Assembly (NCBI GenBank): GCA_013423325.1
Contig: BLJB01000089.1
Coordinates: 311,788-375,787 of the forward strand
Source: Usnea hakonensis
Lineage: Eukaryota > Ascomycota > Lecanoromycetes > Lecanorales > Parmeliaceae
Length of the DNA: 64,000 bases
Reading direction: 5' to 3'
Shown: piece by piece, positions 30,425 through 41,127 of the stretch
How positions within the stretch are numbered: the stretch's first letter is position 1
Layout: every line of letters starts with the position of its first letter
Program-made: the position numbers and the translations under genes
Notes under the pieces: generated by a model
Seen by the model: the letters and a program-made list of their open reading frames with translations, nothing else
Told to the model about the DNA's origin: nothing
Databases searched by the model: none

Positions 30425-32307
30425 ATGGCCGCGGCGATATATCCTGACTACCCTCCAGCTCTAGATAAGGAACAATCTGACTACCTGCTATCCAATGTCA
30501 AGGATTGGTCAATTCTTAATGGCTTGGCCGTACGACCATCTCTATCATATGTACCCGAAACCATAGATCCATCTCGATCTCTTGCGGTGACGGCACCTGT
30601 TACCCTTTTTCCGAGCCTCTTTCCCAGAGCGTGCTTTGAGGAAGCTCAAATTATTCAGACTGCATACAACGAGCTGTATGCGCGTATAGCGAACGATGAA
30701 GAGTGGCTTGGAGAAGTCGTGAAGGAGTATGCGTGCATCATTTAACCTTTTTGAATATTTTTGCACGTCGTTATTGCTCTGACCGTGCTCGTCATATATA
30801 TCCTTTGGAGGAATTCCATCTTATCGGCTTATCAACGGCTACATCGTTGTTTGGGGTTCTGATGCGATTTCAGTCCAGTACATTCTCCAGTCTACTTTTC
30901 CTAATATGGCTTTGCAGATTGGCCGAAGTGGACGACTTCATCTCAAATCTGTGGAATGTCCATCAAGCAGTGAAGAAGCAGGGATACGTGCAGGTACTTC
31001 CAACTATTCGCTACGTCTTTAGAAGTGTATATGCATGAGTACTGAGTAAGCGTAAAGGAGCTCTCTTTGGGTATCTTTCGTTCGGATTACATGATTCATA
31101 AGGATCCATCAAAGCTTGACGCAAATCCTGAAATCAAGCAAGTCGAGTTCAATACGATTGCGTCTTCTTTTGGAGGTCTCTCCACAAAAGTCTCTGCTCT
31201 CCATAAGTATGTTCCCCCACATCTGCTGCCATCTGTGATCCTGATACTTTGACTAGTCACCTCCTTTCTATCTCCGCTTACCCACCTACTACTCCACCCG
31301 TCATATCTAAATCCTCACTCCCTCCCAATACATCCATCGCCTCAATATCCCGCGGTATCGCCAGTGCTCATAAAGCATATGGTCGCTCCAAAAGCGGCTT
31401 ACAGTTGCCCCTTTGCACCCTCTTCATCGTTCAACATCCCGAAAATAATGCATTTGACCAACACGCTCTAGCAACCAATCTCCTTACGGAACACAACGTC
31501 CTCACCTTCCGCCTTCCTTTCTCTGCCGTACTCACCCATACAACGATTCCGTCCGATTTGCCTTCTCGACCCCTACTTTACATCCCGCCACATGCCAAAA
31601 ACACGACCTACGAAGTCACAACTCTTTACTTCCGCGCTGGCTACTCACCTGCCGAGTACACCTCTCCAGAATCTTGGCAAGCACGCCTTCATCTTGAGCG
31701 CTCGGCTTCAATCAAATGTCCTTCCATCCTAACGCACTTGGCTGGTTCGAAGAAGATACAGCAGATCCTCGCCACCCCATCTTCCCCACATCTATCACGT
31801 TTCCTGTCATCCACTGTGTCTGCTGCATACATCGACCGCATACGTGCTACATTCGCAGCCATCTACCCACTTGACGATACACCAGAAGGAAAACACGCCA
31901 TCAGCATTGCCACTGATGCAAACAAGGCTCGGGGTTATGTGCTAAAACCGCAGCGAGAGGGCGGCGGGAATAACATATACGGCTTGAAGATCCCGCCATT
32001 CATCAAATCCCTCGGCGACGATACTAAAAAGTACAGAGGCCACATCCTGATGGAATTAATTGAGCCACCTGCACTACGGAACAGTATCTTCAGGAACGGA
32101 AAGGTCGCAAGCGGTGAAGTGATTGGAGAGCTAGGAGTGTACGGAGTGTGCCTTTGGCGGCACGGTCACGGGGGGGAGGGAGACGGAGAGATACTAGAAA
32201 ATTGGGAGGCAGGACATCTGTTGAGGACGAAAGGACGGGAAAGTGAGGAAGGTGGAGTAGCGGCTGGGTTTGGAGCTGTCGATAGCGTCTGCTTGATAGG
32301 TGTCTGA
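30425..32307 (+). CDS. GSH2: Glutathione synthetase
   Basis: Exons 30425..30726, 30918..30993, 31058..31206 and 31257..32307; introns of 191, 64 and 50 nt with GTATGC, GTACTT and GTATGT donors. All joins keep frame, giving 525 aa, close to eukaryotic enzymes. It makes glutathione from gamma-glutamylcysteine and glycine with ATP in the cytosol. Visible family blocks: IFRSDYMIHKDPSKL, QVEFNTIASSFGGLSTKVS, the glycine-rich ATP-grasp loop YVLKPQREGGGNNIYG, and GELGVYGVCLW near the C-terminus. I chose the ATG of MAAAIYPDYPPALDKEQSDY because upstream in-frame codons lack ATG. The first intron is unusually long for this window. Confidence 0.95.
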
Positions 32308-32866
32308 TACCAACGGTACATCAAATTTCTGGTAACGTCAGCGATGAGGACTTCTCTTTACGATCAACTTAGTGGAACCGCTGCTTTTCAAAGAACTGGA
32401 ACTGGTGTAAATGCTCATACGTAGTATCTAGCAAGGCAATCGCTACAGTGGAGCCTCTACGCTCAGATAAAGCTCTGGCGGTGCATGTAAATGACCTTCC
32501 AAAACTAACACTCCTAACATTTTATGGAGATGAAGACCCATGTCAACCTTGAATGGAACACGACTAGTCGAAGTCTAAATCTGAATCAAGACTAGCGTCC
32601 AAATTCACTCCGCATCCGGCCCGTACCTTAGTTTCTCCTTGAACATTAGAACATCGCGACATGCCTCGATATCAAACTTCTCCAACACGTCCTCGTCCAC
32701 AACACCCCTCCGCAAAACCCTTCAAATACCCCCCCATCAACCACTCCACTCACCACTCACCACCCACCCACCCACCACTCACCCAACCATCCAGCAACCT
32801 CCCCCCCAAGCCAACAAAACCAGAAACCAAAACCCCAACAACAAGAACCAGAACCAGAACCAGAAA
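32308..32866. other. Intergenic, 559 bp, with C-rich leader
   Basis: No gene. The final 200 bases are strongly C/A-rich (CACCCACC, AACCAGAACC), a typical fungal 5' leader for the next gene. A frame running through 32639..32866 into the next gene lacks an ATG and is low complexity. Confidence 0.4.
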
Positions 32867-33637
32867 ATGTCCTTCCTAACCTCCCTCCGCCCTCTCACCA
32901 CCACCTCCCCCCTCCGCGCCCTCCGCACCTTCAGCACCACCCCCCCCACCCACTTCGCCCGCATGACCATCATCGGCCGCCTCGGCGACAACCCCGAAAT
33001 AGTCCCCACAAGCACAGGAGACGTCGTACGCTACGCGCTCGCCACGTCCAGTGGAAAGAAGGAGAACCAGCAGACGAATTGGTGGAAGGTATCTAGCTTT
33101 ATGAACGAAGGGGCGATGAGGGATTATTTCATGGGGTTGGGGAAAGGGTGGGTCATCAAGTTCCTATTTCTTTTTTTGTGGTGTTGTTTTTAGGGAGCTT
33201 TTTGAAGGGGAAGGGGAAGGGGAGGAAGAGGAGGAGAGTAAGAGGAGGGAATTTGGTGTTCTGATGATGGATGATGGTTGCGCATTGGTGCAAGTTTTGA
33301 TCTCAGTACTAACATCTGGATTCATCTCTGCAGATCCATGTTATGCGTCGAAGGCGAATGCAGTATGAGGAAGTTCCAGACTAAAGACGGGACCCAGTCG
33401 AGTGCTTTGAGCATTGTGCAGAGTGAGCAGTTCTATTTTCCTTCTCTAGCTACCTTGTCCTCACTCGTCAGCTCCATAGTTTTTAAATAACAGATGTGCT
33501 GATTCGACAATCCGTGTTTAGGAAACTTTGAGGTTCTGGAACGTAAGCCTCCGAGGGGAGAGGAGCAGATGGAGGGTGAGGAAGAGGGGCCAGGGGAGGG
33601 GCAGATTGAGGAGGAGGCGATGATGGGGAGGGAGTAA
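32867..33637 (+). CDS. RIM1: Mitochondrial single-stranded DNA-binding protein
   Basis: Exons 32867..33147, 33334..33422 and 33522..33637; introns 33148..33333 (GTGGGT...TGCAG) and 33423..33521 (GTGAGC...TTTAG); 161 aa. The N-terminus MSFLTSLRPLTTTSPLRALR is a mitochondrial presequence. The OB-fold follows: TIIGRLGDNPEIVPTSTGD, VVRYALATSS, NWWKVSSFMNEGAMRDYF and ALSIVQRNFEVLER, the last created only by the third exon, which supports the splice model. It coats single-stranded mtDNA during replication. The tail is short and acidic (GEEEGPGEGQIEEE). The gene symbol follows the yeast gene and is by family resemblance. Confidence 0.93.
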
Positions 33638-33888
33638 GGGGGTGAATGGATGGAACAGAGGGGTTTGAGCGGGTGGACGGCTCCTAGGGCCTGGGATATC
33701 CACGCCGCTCTTTGTACTATCTGACGTCTGCTTGTGTCTTTTGTGGTGGTTTGGAGGGGCATTTTGTATTATACCCCTGGAACTAGGGTTCATGTAATGG
33801 AGTCATCACAATTTCAACCCTTTGCGCGCCTTGGATGCACCCATGCGTGGCCCAGTAATCGGGTATCTAAAAATCGGGTATCTAAACA

Positions 33889-35258
33889 TCACAGCTGAAA
33901 CCTCGTCCTCTGCTTCTCCATCCCACCCTGCCACTCCCACTCCTGCCCGCTAGCCCTCTGTATCCCCTTATCAATCCGCCTCAACTTGAGCGTGAACCGG
34001 GGCCCCAGCTCCTGCAACCCGGCCCTAATCTCCTCTACCCCCTTCACTTCCTTCCCGTCCGGCCCCACGACGCTCTTCTCCGTCTTGCGCTTGTCTCGAA
34101 ACACATAGCGGTGTCTGCGCACGAAGATGTAGTCGCGCTGGTTGTGCAGCGTGACGACTTGTCGGCCCAGGAGCTCGGGCTGGGCGGGGAAGAGCGTGCG
34201 CATGAGGTGCGCGACTAGGATTCCCAAGGGGGTGGAGAAGTTGTTGAGAATGAGTTCTGGGGTGTGGGTCGTGGGGTTGCCGTGGCCGGGGAGACGTTTG
34301 CCTTCGATCCAGTTGGAGATGGAGAAATGGAAGGTGGGACCGTGGGGGAGGTGGACGATTGTGAGGCCTGTGGGGGTTTTAAGGTCTTCTTTCAGGACAA
34401 TGACGGTTGTGTAGGCGCGGCTTTGTGGGGCGGGGTTAGTGGATTACTTTTGTGATGAGGGGGTAAGGTGGGAAGAAAAAGTGTTTTGGAGTGTGTCTCG
34501 AGAGTTGGAACGTACTTTGTAGCGAAGGAACAGATTTCCCGGACGGAGAATTTGTGGCTGTATCGATGCGAGGACCTGGGAATGTAGACTGAGTGGGGGA
34601 AGAGAGATGTGAGATGGTCGGCTTCTTTGTGAAGAGTCGAGTTGAGAGACGTCGTGATTAGGATTTTCGGGACAGGGGGGGCGTCGGTGGAGAAAAGGGT
34701 TGGAAACTTGGCGGCGAGGGCTTCTGGTGTGAGATCAAGGTTCGTGCTCGTTGTAGATGGAACGGGTGATGTTGCACGCTCTGTGGGAGTCCTTTTCTTC
34801 GCAACCTGTGTTTTTCTCGTAGCCTCTGCCGCATCATCCTCGCTACCGGAGTCAATCATGCTATCTCTCTCCTCATTTTCGCCTTCCGAGTTTCCTCCTG
34901 TCTGTTCTTTTTCCTGTCCTTCCTCTTCTTCTTCTTCCAAAGCAGCCTGCTCCTCCTCAACTTTCCGTCTCTTCAACCTCTCCAGATTCACAGACAGTCC
35001 CAGCCCATCCCCAATGTCGCTATCCACATCATCCCACACTCGTTTCCTCTCCAACGTCAACGGTACATTTTGCTTCAGCCTCTGCTCTCGGAGATTTGGA
35101 TCCCTGTCCTCCTCCCGTCGTCGGCGGAACCGTTCCTCTCGTCTTATGCTGTCGGTTGCTTTTTTTCGGTTAATGTGTAATGATTGGCGTTTCTCTTTGT
35201 TCTGAGTCTTGAATGGGAGATGAGCTTTTGAAGAGAGCTTAAGATTTTTGGAGCCCAT
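33889..35258 (-). CDS. RPF1: Ribosome production factor 1, Brix domain
   Basis: Exons 34516..35258 and 33889..34420, intron 34421..34515 (GTACGT...CAAAG); 424 aa. The start is the ATG of MGSKNLKLSSKAHLPFKTQN; an upstream frame of 23 codons has no better start. A basic N-terminus is followed by an acidic stretch (ALEEEEEEGQEKEQ) and the Brix domain from about residue 195: PKILITTSLNSTLHKEADHL, YSHKFSVREICSFATNRAYT, LTIVHLPHGPTFHFSISNWI and HNQRDYIFVRRHRYVF. Rpf1 acts in the nucleolus in 27S pre-rRNA processing and 60S assembly. The family identity is firm. Confidence 0.94.
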
Positions 35259-35812
35259 TCTTGAGAAAATTTTGGAGAGGGTATCAAGTTCACCTTTACT
35301 ATTTACCTCTGTAATCGTGCCACGCACTTAGCTTCCGGCAAGCTATGGGACATTTATGTATTTGTTTGGGGGTTGAAGAATTGTGCTCAATGTTTCTGTA
35401 GGGCTGACAATACTGTTGACCATACTACGGCAAGTCATTCGTACCAAAAGCTACATTAGATATCTCAAGATACCTTATTGATGTTTGGTCATTTGCTAAG
35501 TGATGTATACATAAATTCAAAGCTGCCACTGACCGACTTCTGATCCTGCAGCCTGCCAGAGACACCAGAATCCAATTATAGAAATCATTGGAATAGCAAT
35601 CGCGTGTAGCTGCGAGCAAACCCACAAGGCACATCATCATCAGTTTGAACCTGAATATTCCTCAGTGACATGTGCAGTGTAGATGAATAGGCTTCTTAGG
35701 CTTTTGTACATGATCATCTACCTACGTGGACTCCGCTCTAGATGCAGACTAAGCAAGATATATGACGTATCCTCGTAGCTGCACAACTATCTTGGTCATT
35801 ATTAATTCCGGC
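35259..35812. other. Intergenic, 554 bp
   Basis: AT-rich, no gene supported. It holds the RPF1 promoter and the 3' flank of the STE3-type gene. Confidence 0.4.
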
Positions 35813-37247
35813 TTACACACTTGGCGCTCCGTTCGAATTGGCTTCCCAGCGGCGGTTGGGCGCTGCGAGGTGATTATTCACCAGGAAATTTGTAAGCCAC
35901 GAATGTGAAGGTTTCGCTGGAGTATCCTTCTCGTCCATAGACTCTGTTGAGGCGCTCAGGGCCTCGCCAGCTCTGGGCGCGGCTTCGTTAATCGTCGAAA
36001 GTCGGCCAAAGCCTTTCTGTTGTACAACTGGGGATAGCGTCGCCGTTGATGTGGAGGAAGAATCTTCTTTACTATTTCTGACAGTTTTATTAGCATGGAG
36101 ACAAAGGGGCTGGTGTATGGACTCACAGAGAACGTCGAGAAAATTGTAATACTCGGTCCTTGAAGAAGCTCCGTGTTCTGCTACCAAAAGAACCGGTTTG
36201 ACTGCTTGTGGGCAGAATTGCACCTTGTCTGGGTTGGCGGTGTAGACCAGGAAAGACTCGGCCAACCCCAGCCTTAAGAAGCCACTTTCGATACTGGGCC
36301 TGTGCATCGTGACCCAATCCGAAGAACAGAAATACTCCGAATCCAAGAGCAATCTGAATCCAGCGGTCGTAGTAGACGCTACCACCCGTAGGTACCAGCA
36401 TAATGTCCTGCCATTGCGGACTATGGACGAGGTCCCAGCTATAGGGGAGCAAAGGGGGATAGGATGAGTTAAGAAAGAGGGAGTAGAATTGTAGCGGGAT
36501 GAAGGTGACAATAAGTGCTACTGACAGGAGGAACAGGCGTAGGAAACGATTCTTTGTTAGATTGGAATTTGATGATGCAAGAATTGCCGAAAAGTCCTGG
36601 CGGTATCTGCGCATTCTGATGATGACCACGACTGACAATAGTCAGCTCAAGAAGCTGCCCATGGAATGGCCTGTATACATACCACTGTAATATCCATCTA
36701 CAAGACAGATGATTGGCGGCCAGATGAACACTAATACTAGCTTGGGCCAACTGTTGTCGAAGGAAGACGTACATCCAGATATAGCATATATGTAGTACCT
36801 ATTGGGCTGGACGATGTAGTGGATGAGCATGACGTATATGGCTCCACCAAAACAGAGCAGACAGTCAATGATCGTCTGTCTCCGGTGTTGCGCATTACCT
36901 CGCGATAGAACAGCCTGCTCAGGATCCAAGGCTTTTGCTAGGTTACGCATGATACAGACCATGGAGCCAACGACCCCAAAATTGACTGCCATCTGGAGCT
37001 TGATCTCAATGTCGCAGAGAATGTGACCATGCCACCATTGCTGAAGGTTGTCCGTTGGCCAGATGAGTGGGTTGATGAAGTTCATGAAGTTGTCGATGAT
37101 AACCCAAGACACGAGAGCTGAAGCAGCTAGGTTACGGTTTCTGATATGCCAGATGAGCGGAGGAGTATCAATGATCAGCGTTATCATTGCCAGTATAGGG
37201 AGTGCAACCGCATTGGGTGTGATTGGAAAGGTTGACTCGTCCATCAT
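35813..37247 (-). CDS. STE3: STE3-type pheromone receptor (a-factor-like)
   Basis: Exons 36683..37247, 36127..36631 and 35813..36077; introns 36632..36682 (GTATGT...GTCAG) and 36078..36126 (GTGAGT...GTCAG); 444 aa. It is a seven-helix G-protein-coupled receptor of the plasma membrane that binds a farnesylated peptide pheromone of the opposite mating type. Family blocks: PLIWHIRNRNLAASALVSW, INPLIWPTDNLQQWWHG, DIEIKLQMAVNFGVVGSMVC, IHYIVQPNRYYIYAISGCT, FDNSWPKLVLVFIWPPIICL and VVIIRMRRYRQDFSAILASS. Exon 3 adds a Ser/Thr-rich cytosolic tail (DSSSTSTATLSPVV), where phosphorylation may desensitise the receptor. The frame is open and all blocks are present, so it looks functional. Confidence 0.95.
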
Positions 37248-38507
37248 GAGTAATATGCGAAGATTATGCTTGAACGAAGCCTGAAGTGAAGGAGATAGAT
37301 TGATGAGATAGGGTTTGTTGTTTTTAGGTTGTAAGCAATGAGTGTAGCCTACTCAAGTGATAGAGCACAACAGCTGTGCTGCCTTGGCCAGCAAGAAGCA
37401 GATGTCGAAGAGTCTCGGGCTTATAAATATGATGCAAAGAGAAGTAGGAGTGAGGAAGAGGCAAGCAGCAGTCTGGCTGACTGGTCTCAGGGCCAAATAA
37501 ATATGGGGTTGTTTACTTGGAAAGTAGCTGTCCGTCAACAAGGATGTTTGACGATGCAACGAATCAGTGTAGTGTGTAGAAGATTGATGACCAAGGCTGC
37601 AAGTAGACGTTCTTACAATGCAGAGGTATGGAAAGTGCCTCGTGGGCAGGTGAGGTTACTAGGTCAATAAGAAAACGTTGGATGCCAATAGCCATTTCGG
37701 TAGTTTTGAGTAAACGCAATAAGCCCAAAAGGAAGACCATGACTGTTACCATAATGCCAATAGCTTATTGACAAGATTTCAAAACACGAGAAGTGAAGCA
37801 GCTTTTGGTGGGTGTCTCGAAGCAGTCGTGGTCTGTTGTTCCCTTTTTGGGTGTCAATAGGCAAGACATTAAGATACGTGCAAGAAGAGCGACGAAAGCA
37901 GAGTAGACAGCAACTTTTTGATACTACAAAGAAGAAGAAGAAGCAAAATAATCGCACCAGGCTAGAATATGCATTGCGAATACTTAGAGGGAAGTGACAT
38001 GAGGACTCGTGGTGATCATGAGCTCCGGCAGCCTCGGACACAGAATAATTGGGCATATTCTTTCTTCTAGCTGCAGTAACAGCAAACCAACCTACAAGCC
38101 TTGGTTGCTGATAGGATGCTGTTAGGGAAGTGGCATAATGTTCATGGTTTGATCTTCCGCTTCTCAATGAAGAATTTGGCAGACTTACAAGATCGAAAGA
38201 ACCCAAGATTTAAGGTGTTTCCTCGGGATCAGCCAACTTTAGCCGCGAATTAAAACAGCGGAATGAGCCGCCGTTCACGCGTCAAGTTTCCTATTTTGTT
38301 TCATTTTCAGGTACCAATACAGTACCTTGCTCATAAAATACTTCAAGGTACCTTGTTTTCTCATTTGCTTTTCTTCGCCATGTCAAGCTGTAGCCATTTG
38401 GCTATCAAGCTGTGCGTGAAGCTGCATCCGCTCATTCTAATCCATGCCAACTGCAACTGTCTTTCGTCCACCAAACTCTTTCAGCCTTCGCGCAACGAAA
38501 CCTCACC
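37248..38507. promoter_or_regulatory. Divergent intergenic region, 1.26 kb
   Basis: Separates the STE3-type receptor from a divergent membrane-protein gene. The 180-codon minus-strand frame at 37664..38206 has a poly-Phe run from GAAGAAGAAGAAG and no motif, so I leave it out. An MCB-like CACGCGTCAAG lies near 38275. Confidence 0.4.
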
Positions 38508-40160
38508 ATGGAACGTGATCGGACCATAAGTCCTGCCAACGGCAATTCAACATCCACAGCGAAGACCACAGCGCTGCGAAGCGAGTCTCCGGCTCACAAG
38601 CGCCTATCGGGACGTGCGTCTACCATCGTGGACATGTCGAATCCCCTGAGACATAGGAGAAGCTCCAATTTCTCCGATTCTGTCGAGAGCACACGACAAT
38701 CCATCAAATCGTCAACAGACAACCTCCTACTGCCAAGAGCGACAAGTCCAGAGCTGGGAAAACATTATGAACCGTCCCACTGGTTCGTACACCTCTTGAT
38801 GATATTTATCTGTTTGCGACCAAAGCTCCAGCGATTTCGCGTTCCGTGGAAGCAAAAGTGTCAATTTTCTCTTGGGGCCTGTTTCACGACTTTGGCTTTT
38901 GCTTGACGAAAGTATTTCTGACTCCAGAATTTGCCTAGGCACTCTGCGCCTCTCGCTCTGGCTCTACTCCCAGCTGTTGGTGGACTTTTCTTCCGTGATG
39001 GAAGCGCTGTGGTAACAGACTTGACCCTGCTTTCTCTTGCGGCGATTTTTCTGAACTGGTCTGTGCGATTGCCTTGGTGAGCTTTAATCCAATGAATAAA
39101 TTATCAATCAACCTTATACTGAGGCAGGGACTGGTACGTTTCCGCACAGTCTCTCCAAGTCAACGACACGCAACCGTCCAATGACGACTACATTTCGGAT
39201 ACCATCATTGAAGAGGGCAGTGAAGAGGAGGAAGAACCGAGTTCCCCTGCGTCACCGCCAGACAGAGCCAATGATAATTCTCAGAAGCCAGTACAGTGCT
39301 CTGCCGTCCAAACCTCCGCAACAAGCGAGCTTCGAATCCACGAGCTTCTTGCATTGCTGATGTGCTTCCTTTTCCCAGCCGGCGGTGCATGGCTCCTCCA
39401 CCATATCCGCAGCCAGCTCTCCCGACCATCAGAAGGGCTCGTCTCAAACTACAACCTAACGATCTTCCTCCTAGCCGCCGAGTTGCGTCCCCTCTCCCAC
39501 CTCATCAAGCTTGTCCAAGCACGAACATTACATCTGCAACGAACCGTCAATACCAATGCATACTCCGATACCTCCAATACCATTTCATCAGCCACGGTCA
39601 ATGATCTACAAGACCGCCTTGCAGAAATAGAGAAGCACATTGCCGATGCCAGTACAAAGGGCACCAACGGCACCGCCGCCAAGTCACCAACCTCAGATCT
39701 AGTCCCTCAACTCCGCAAAAACATCCAACCCGATCTCGATGCCCTCAATCGCGCCGTCCGCCGCTACGAAAAGCGCGCCACCCTCCTCTCCCTCCAAACC
39801 GAGTCCCGCCTCCTCGACCTCGAAAAGCGCCTCGGCGACGCCATCACTCTCGCTGCAGCCGCAGAACGCAGCTCACAGTCATCCTGCCAGCGGAGAGCAG
39901 GCGGTGTGGGTCTAGTCTTCGATGTGTTCGACGACGTGGCGGCACTGGTATCGTTGCCAATACAGATATGCTGGACCGTCGTGACTTTGCCCGGGAGACT
40001 GGTTGCATCGCTCACCGGGTTCGTGGTGGCAGGGGCGGAAGGCTGGCTGGGGAAGAAAGTCAGGACGGAGATGAGGACCGCAGGCGCTGTGGAGAAAAGA
40101 GGAGGTGGTGGAAGCGAGAAGAGAAGGGTGCAGGGGCGGCCTGGGAAGAAGGTCATGTGA
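38508..40160 (+). CDS. Conserved fungal membrane protein of unknown function
   Basis: Exons 38508..38782, 38939..39076 and 39128..40160; introns 38783..38938 (GTTCGT...CCTAG) and 39077..39127 (GTGAGC...GGCAG); 481 aa. The middle exon is only readable in the frame giving SAPLALALLPAVGGLFF and TLLSLAAIFLNWSVRLPW, which joins DWYVSAQSLQV in exon 3. This supports the model. Helices: two in exon 2, one at LLALLMCFLFPAGGAWLLHH, a possible one at LTIFLLAAELRPLSHLI, and C-terminal hydrophobic segments (DVAALVSLPIQICWTVV). A coiled coil (LQDRLAEIEKHIADAS) lies between. The N-terminus is Ser-rich and disordered. I recognise the type as widely conserved in ascomycetes but know no function. The first acceptor could also be the earlier CCAG. 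Confidence 0.82.
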
Positions 40161-41127
40161 CTCGTACCCATTAAAAGGAGTTGGCCCGGCGCCATGAATA
40201 TGAAAAAAATCAGCGGCATGGGAAAACAGGCAACGCATGGTTGTACACTGAAGTGGGAAAAATAAAAACATCAATCAAAGCATAGCAGGGCATTCGCGCG
40301 CTTTTATGAAACACGCATTACGAACATAGCTTGTACCACCAATTACATATACATATCCATATTATACACCATTTGTATCTCTAGCCAAAGTGAGAGAAAG
40401 AAAAGAAGAAAAAAAAGATGGGAAACCATCCCTTAATATCAAACCGCCACTCTACTCTACTCAACTCTACAACCCAATCTGCAAAAAAAAAGGAAAAGGA
40501 AAAGGAAAAGCAAAGCCCCATGAACACTTTCGCCACTCCACTCCAATCCCAATCAATCCCATTCCAAACAAACCCATTCACTGATCCTAATTAAATTAAA
40601 TTAAATTAAACACATCCCATCAAGCTACATACATTAACATCTCATCTCATCTCGTCTATAAAACCACCCGCATATAAGATAAACACTCGTACGCACGCAG
40701 AATCCCCACCCAACCCAAACCAACCCAAACCAAACAAAACAAACAGCAACACTCCTCCCCAGTCAGTCATTCCATCCCATTTATCCCGAGAAAAAAAAGG
40801 TGGTGCCCTCGCTTTCGCTTTCGAGAAATCAAACAACCGGTCCGTCTCAATCCTTCATTCTCAACATCTCCCCATTTCACAAGCTCGCTCTCAAAAACCC
40901 AAGAAAGAAAGAAAAGAAAAGAAAGAAAAGTCGGCCAGCGATAAAGGAGTTGATTCCCCGGGGTTGGGGGGGGGGGGGGGGGGGGGGAAAAAAAACCNNG
41001 GGGGGTGTCCCCGGGGGGGGGGGGGGGGGGGGGGGGGGCGCAAGAAAAACGCACGATTTCCAATATCCACCCACAAGCAAAAACCACCCGGAGAACAGGG
41101 GCAAAAGGAGGGGGAAAAATCCCCGCA
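40161..41127. other. Intergenic, 967 bp, with G tract and two unresolved bases
   Basis: Convergent gene ends. The stretch 40380-40960 is low-complexity purine/pyrimidine-biased. 40968-41038 is almost pure G with an ambiguous NN at 40998-40999, so this part is unreliable. No gene supported. Confidence 0.5.
40968..41038. repeat. Poly-G tract with unresolved bases
   Basis: Runs of 10 to 30 G interrupted by AAAAAAAACCNN and TGTCCCC. The NN suggests the assembler could not settle the sequence. Length is probably wrong. Confidence 0.9.

Noticed and set aside
34642..35205. 187-codon plus-strand frame rich in Ser
   Set aside because: It is the antisense of the acidic region of RPF1, whose Brix domain proves the minus strand is coding.
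37664..38206. 180-codon open frame with a poly-Phe run upstream of the STE3-type gene
   Set aside because: The Phe run comes from a GAA repeat on the other strand. Composition is not protein-like and there is no conserved feature.
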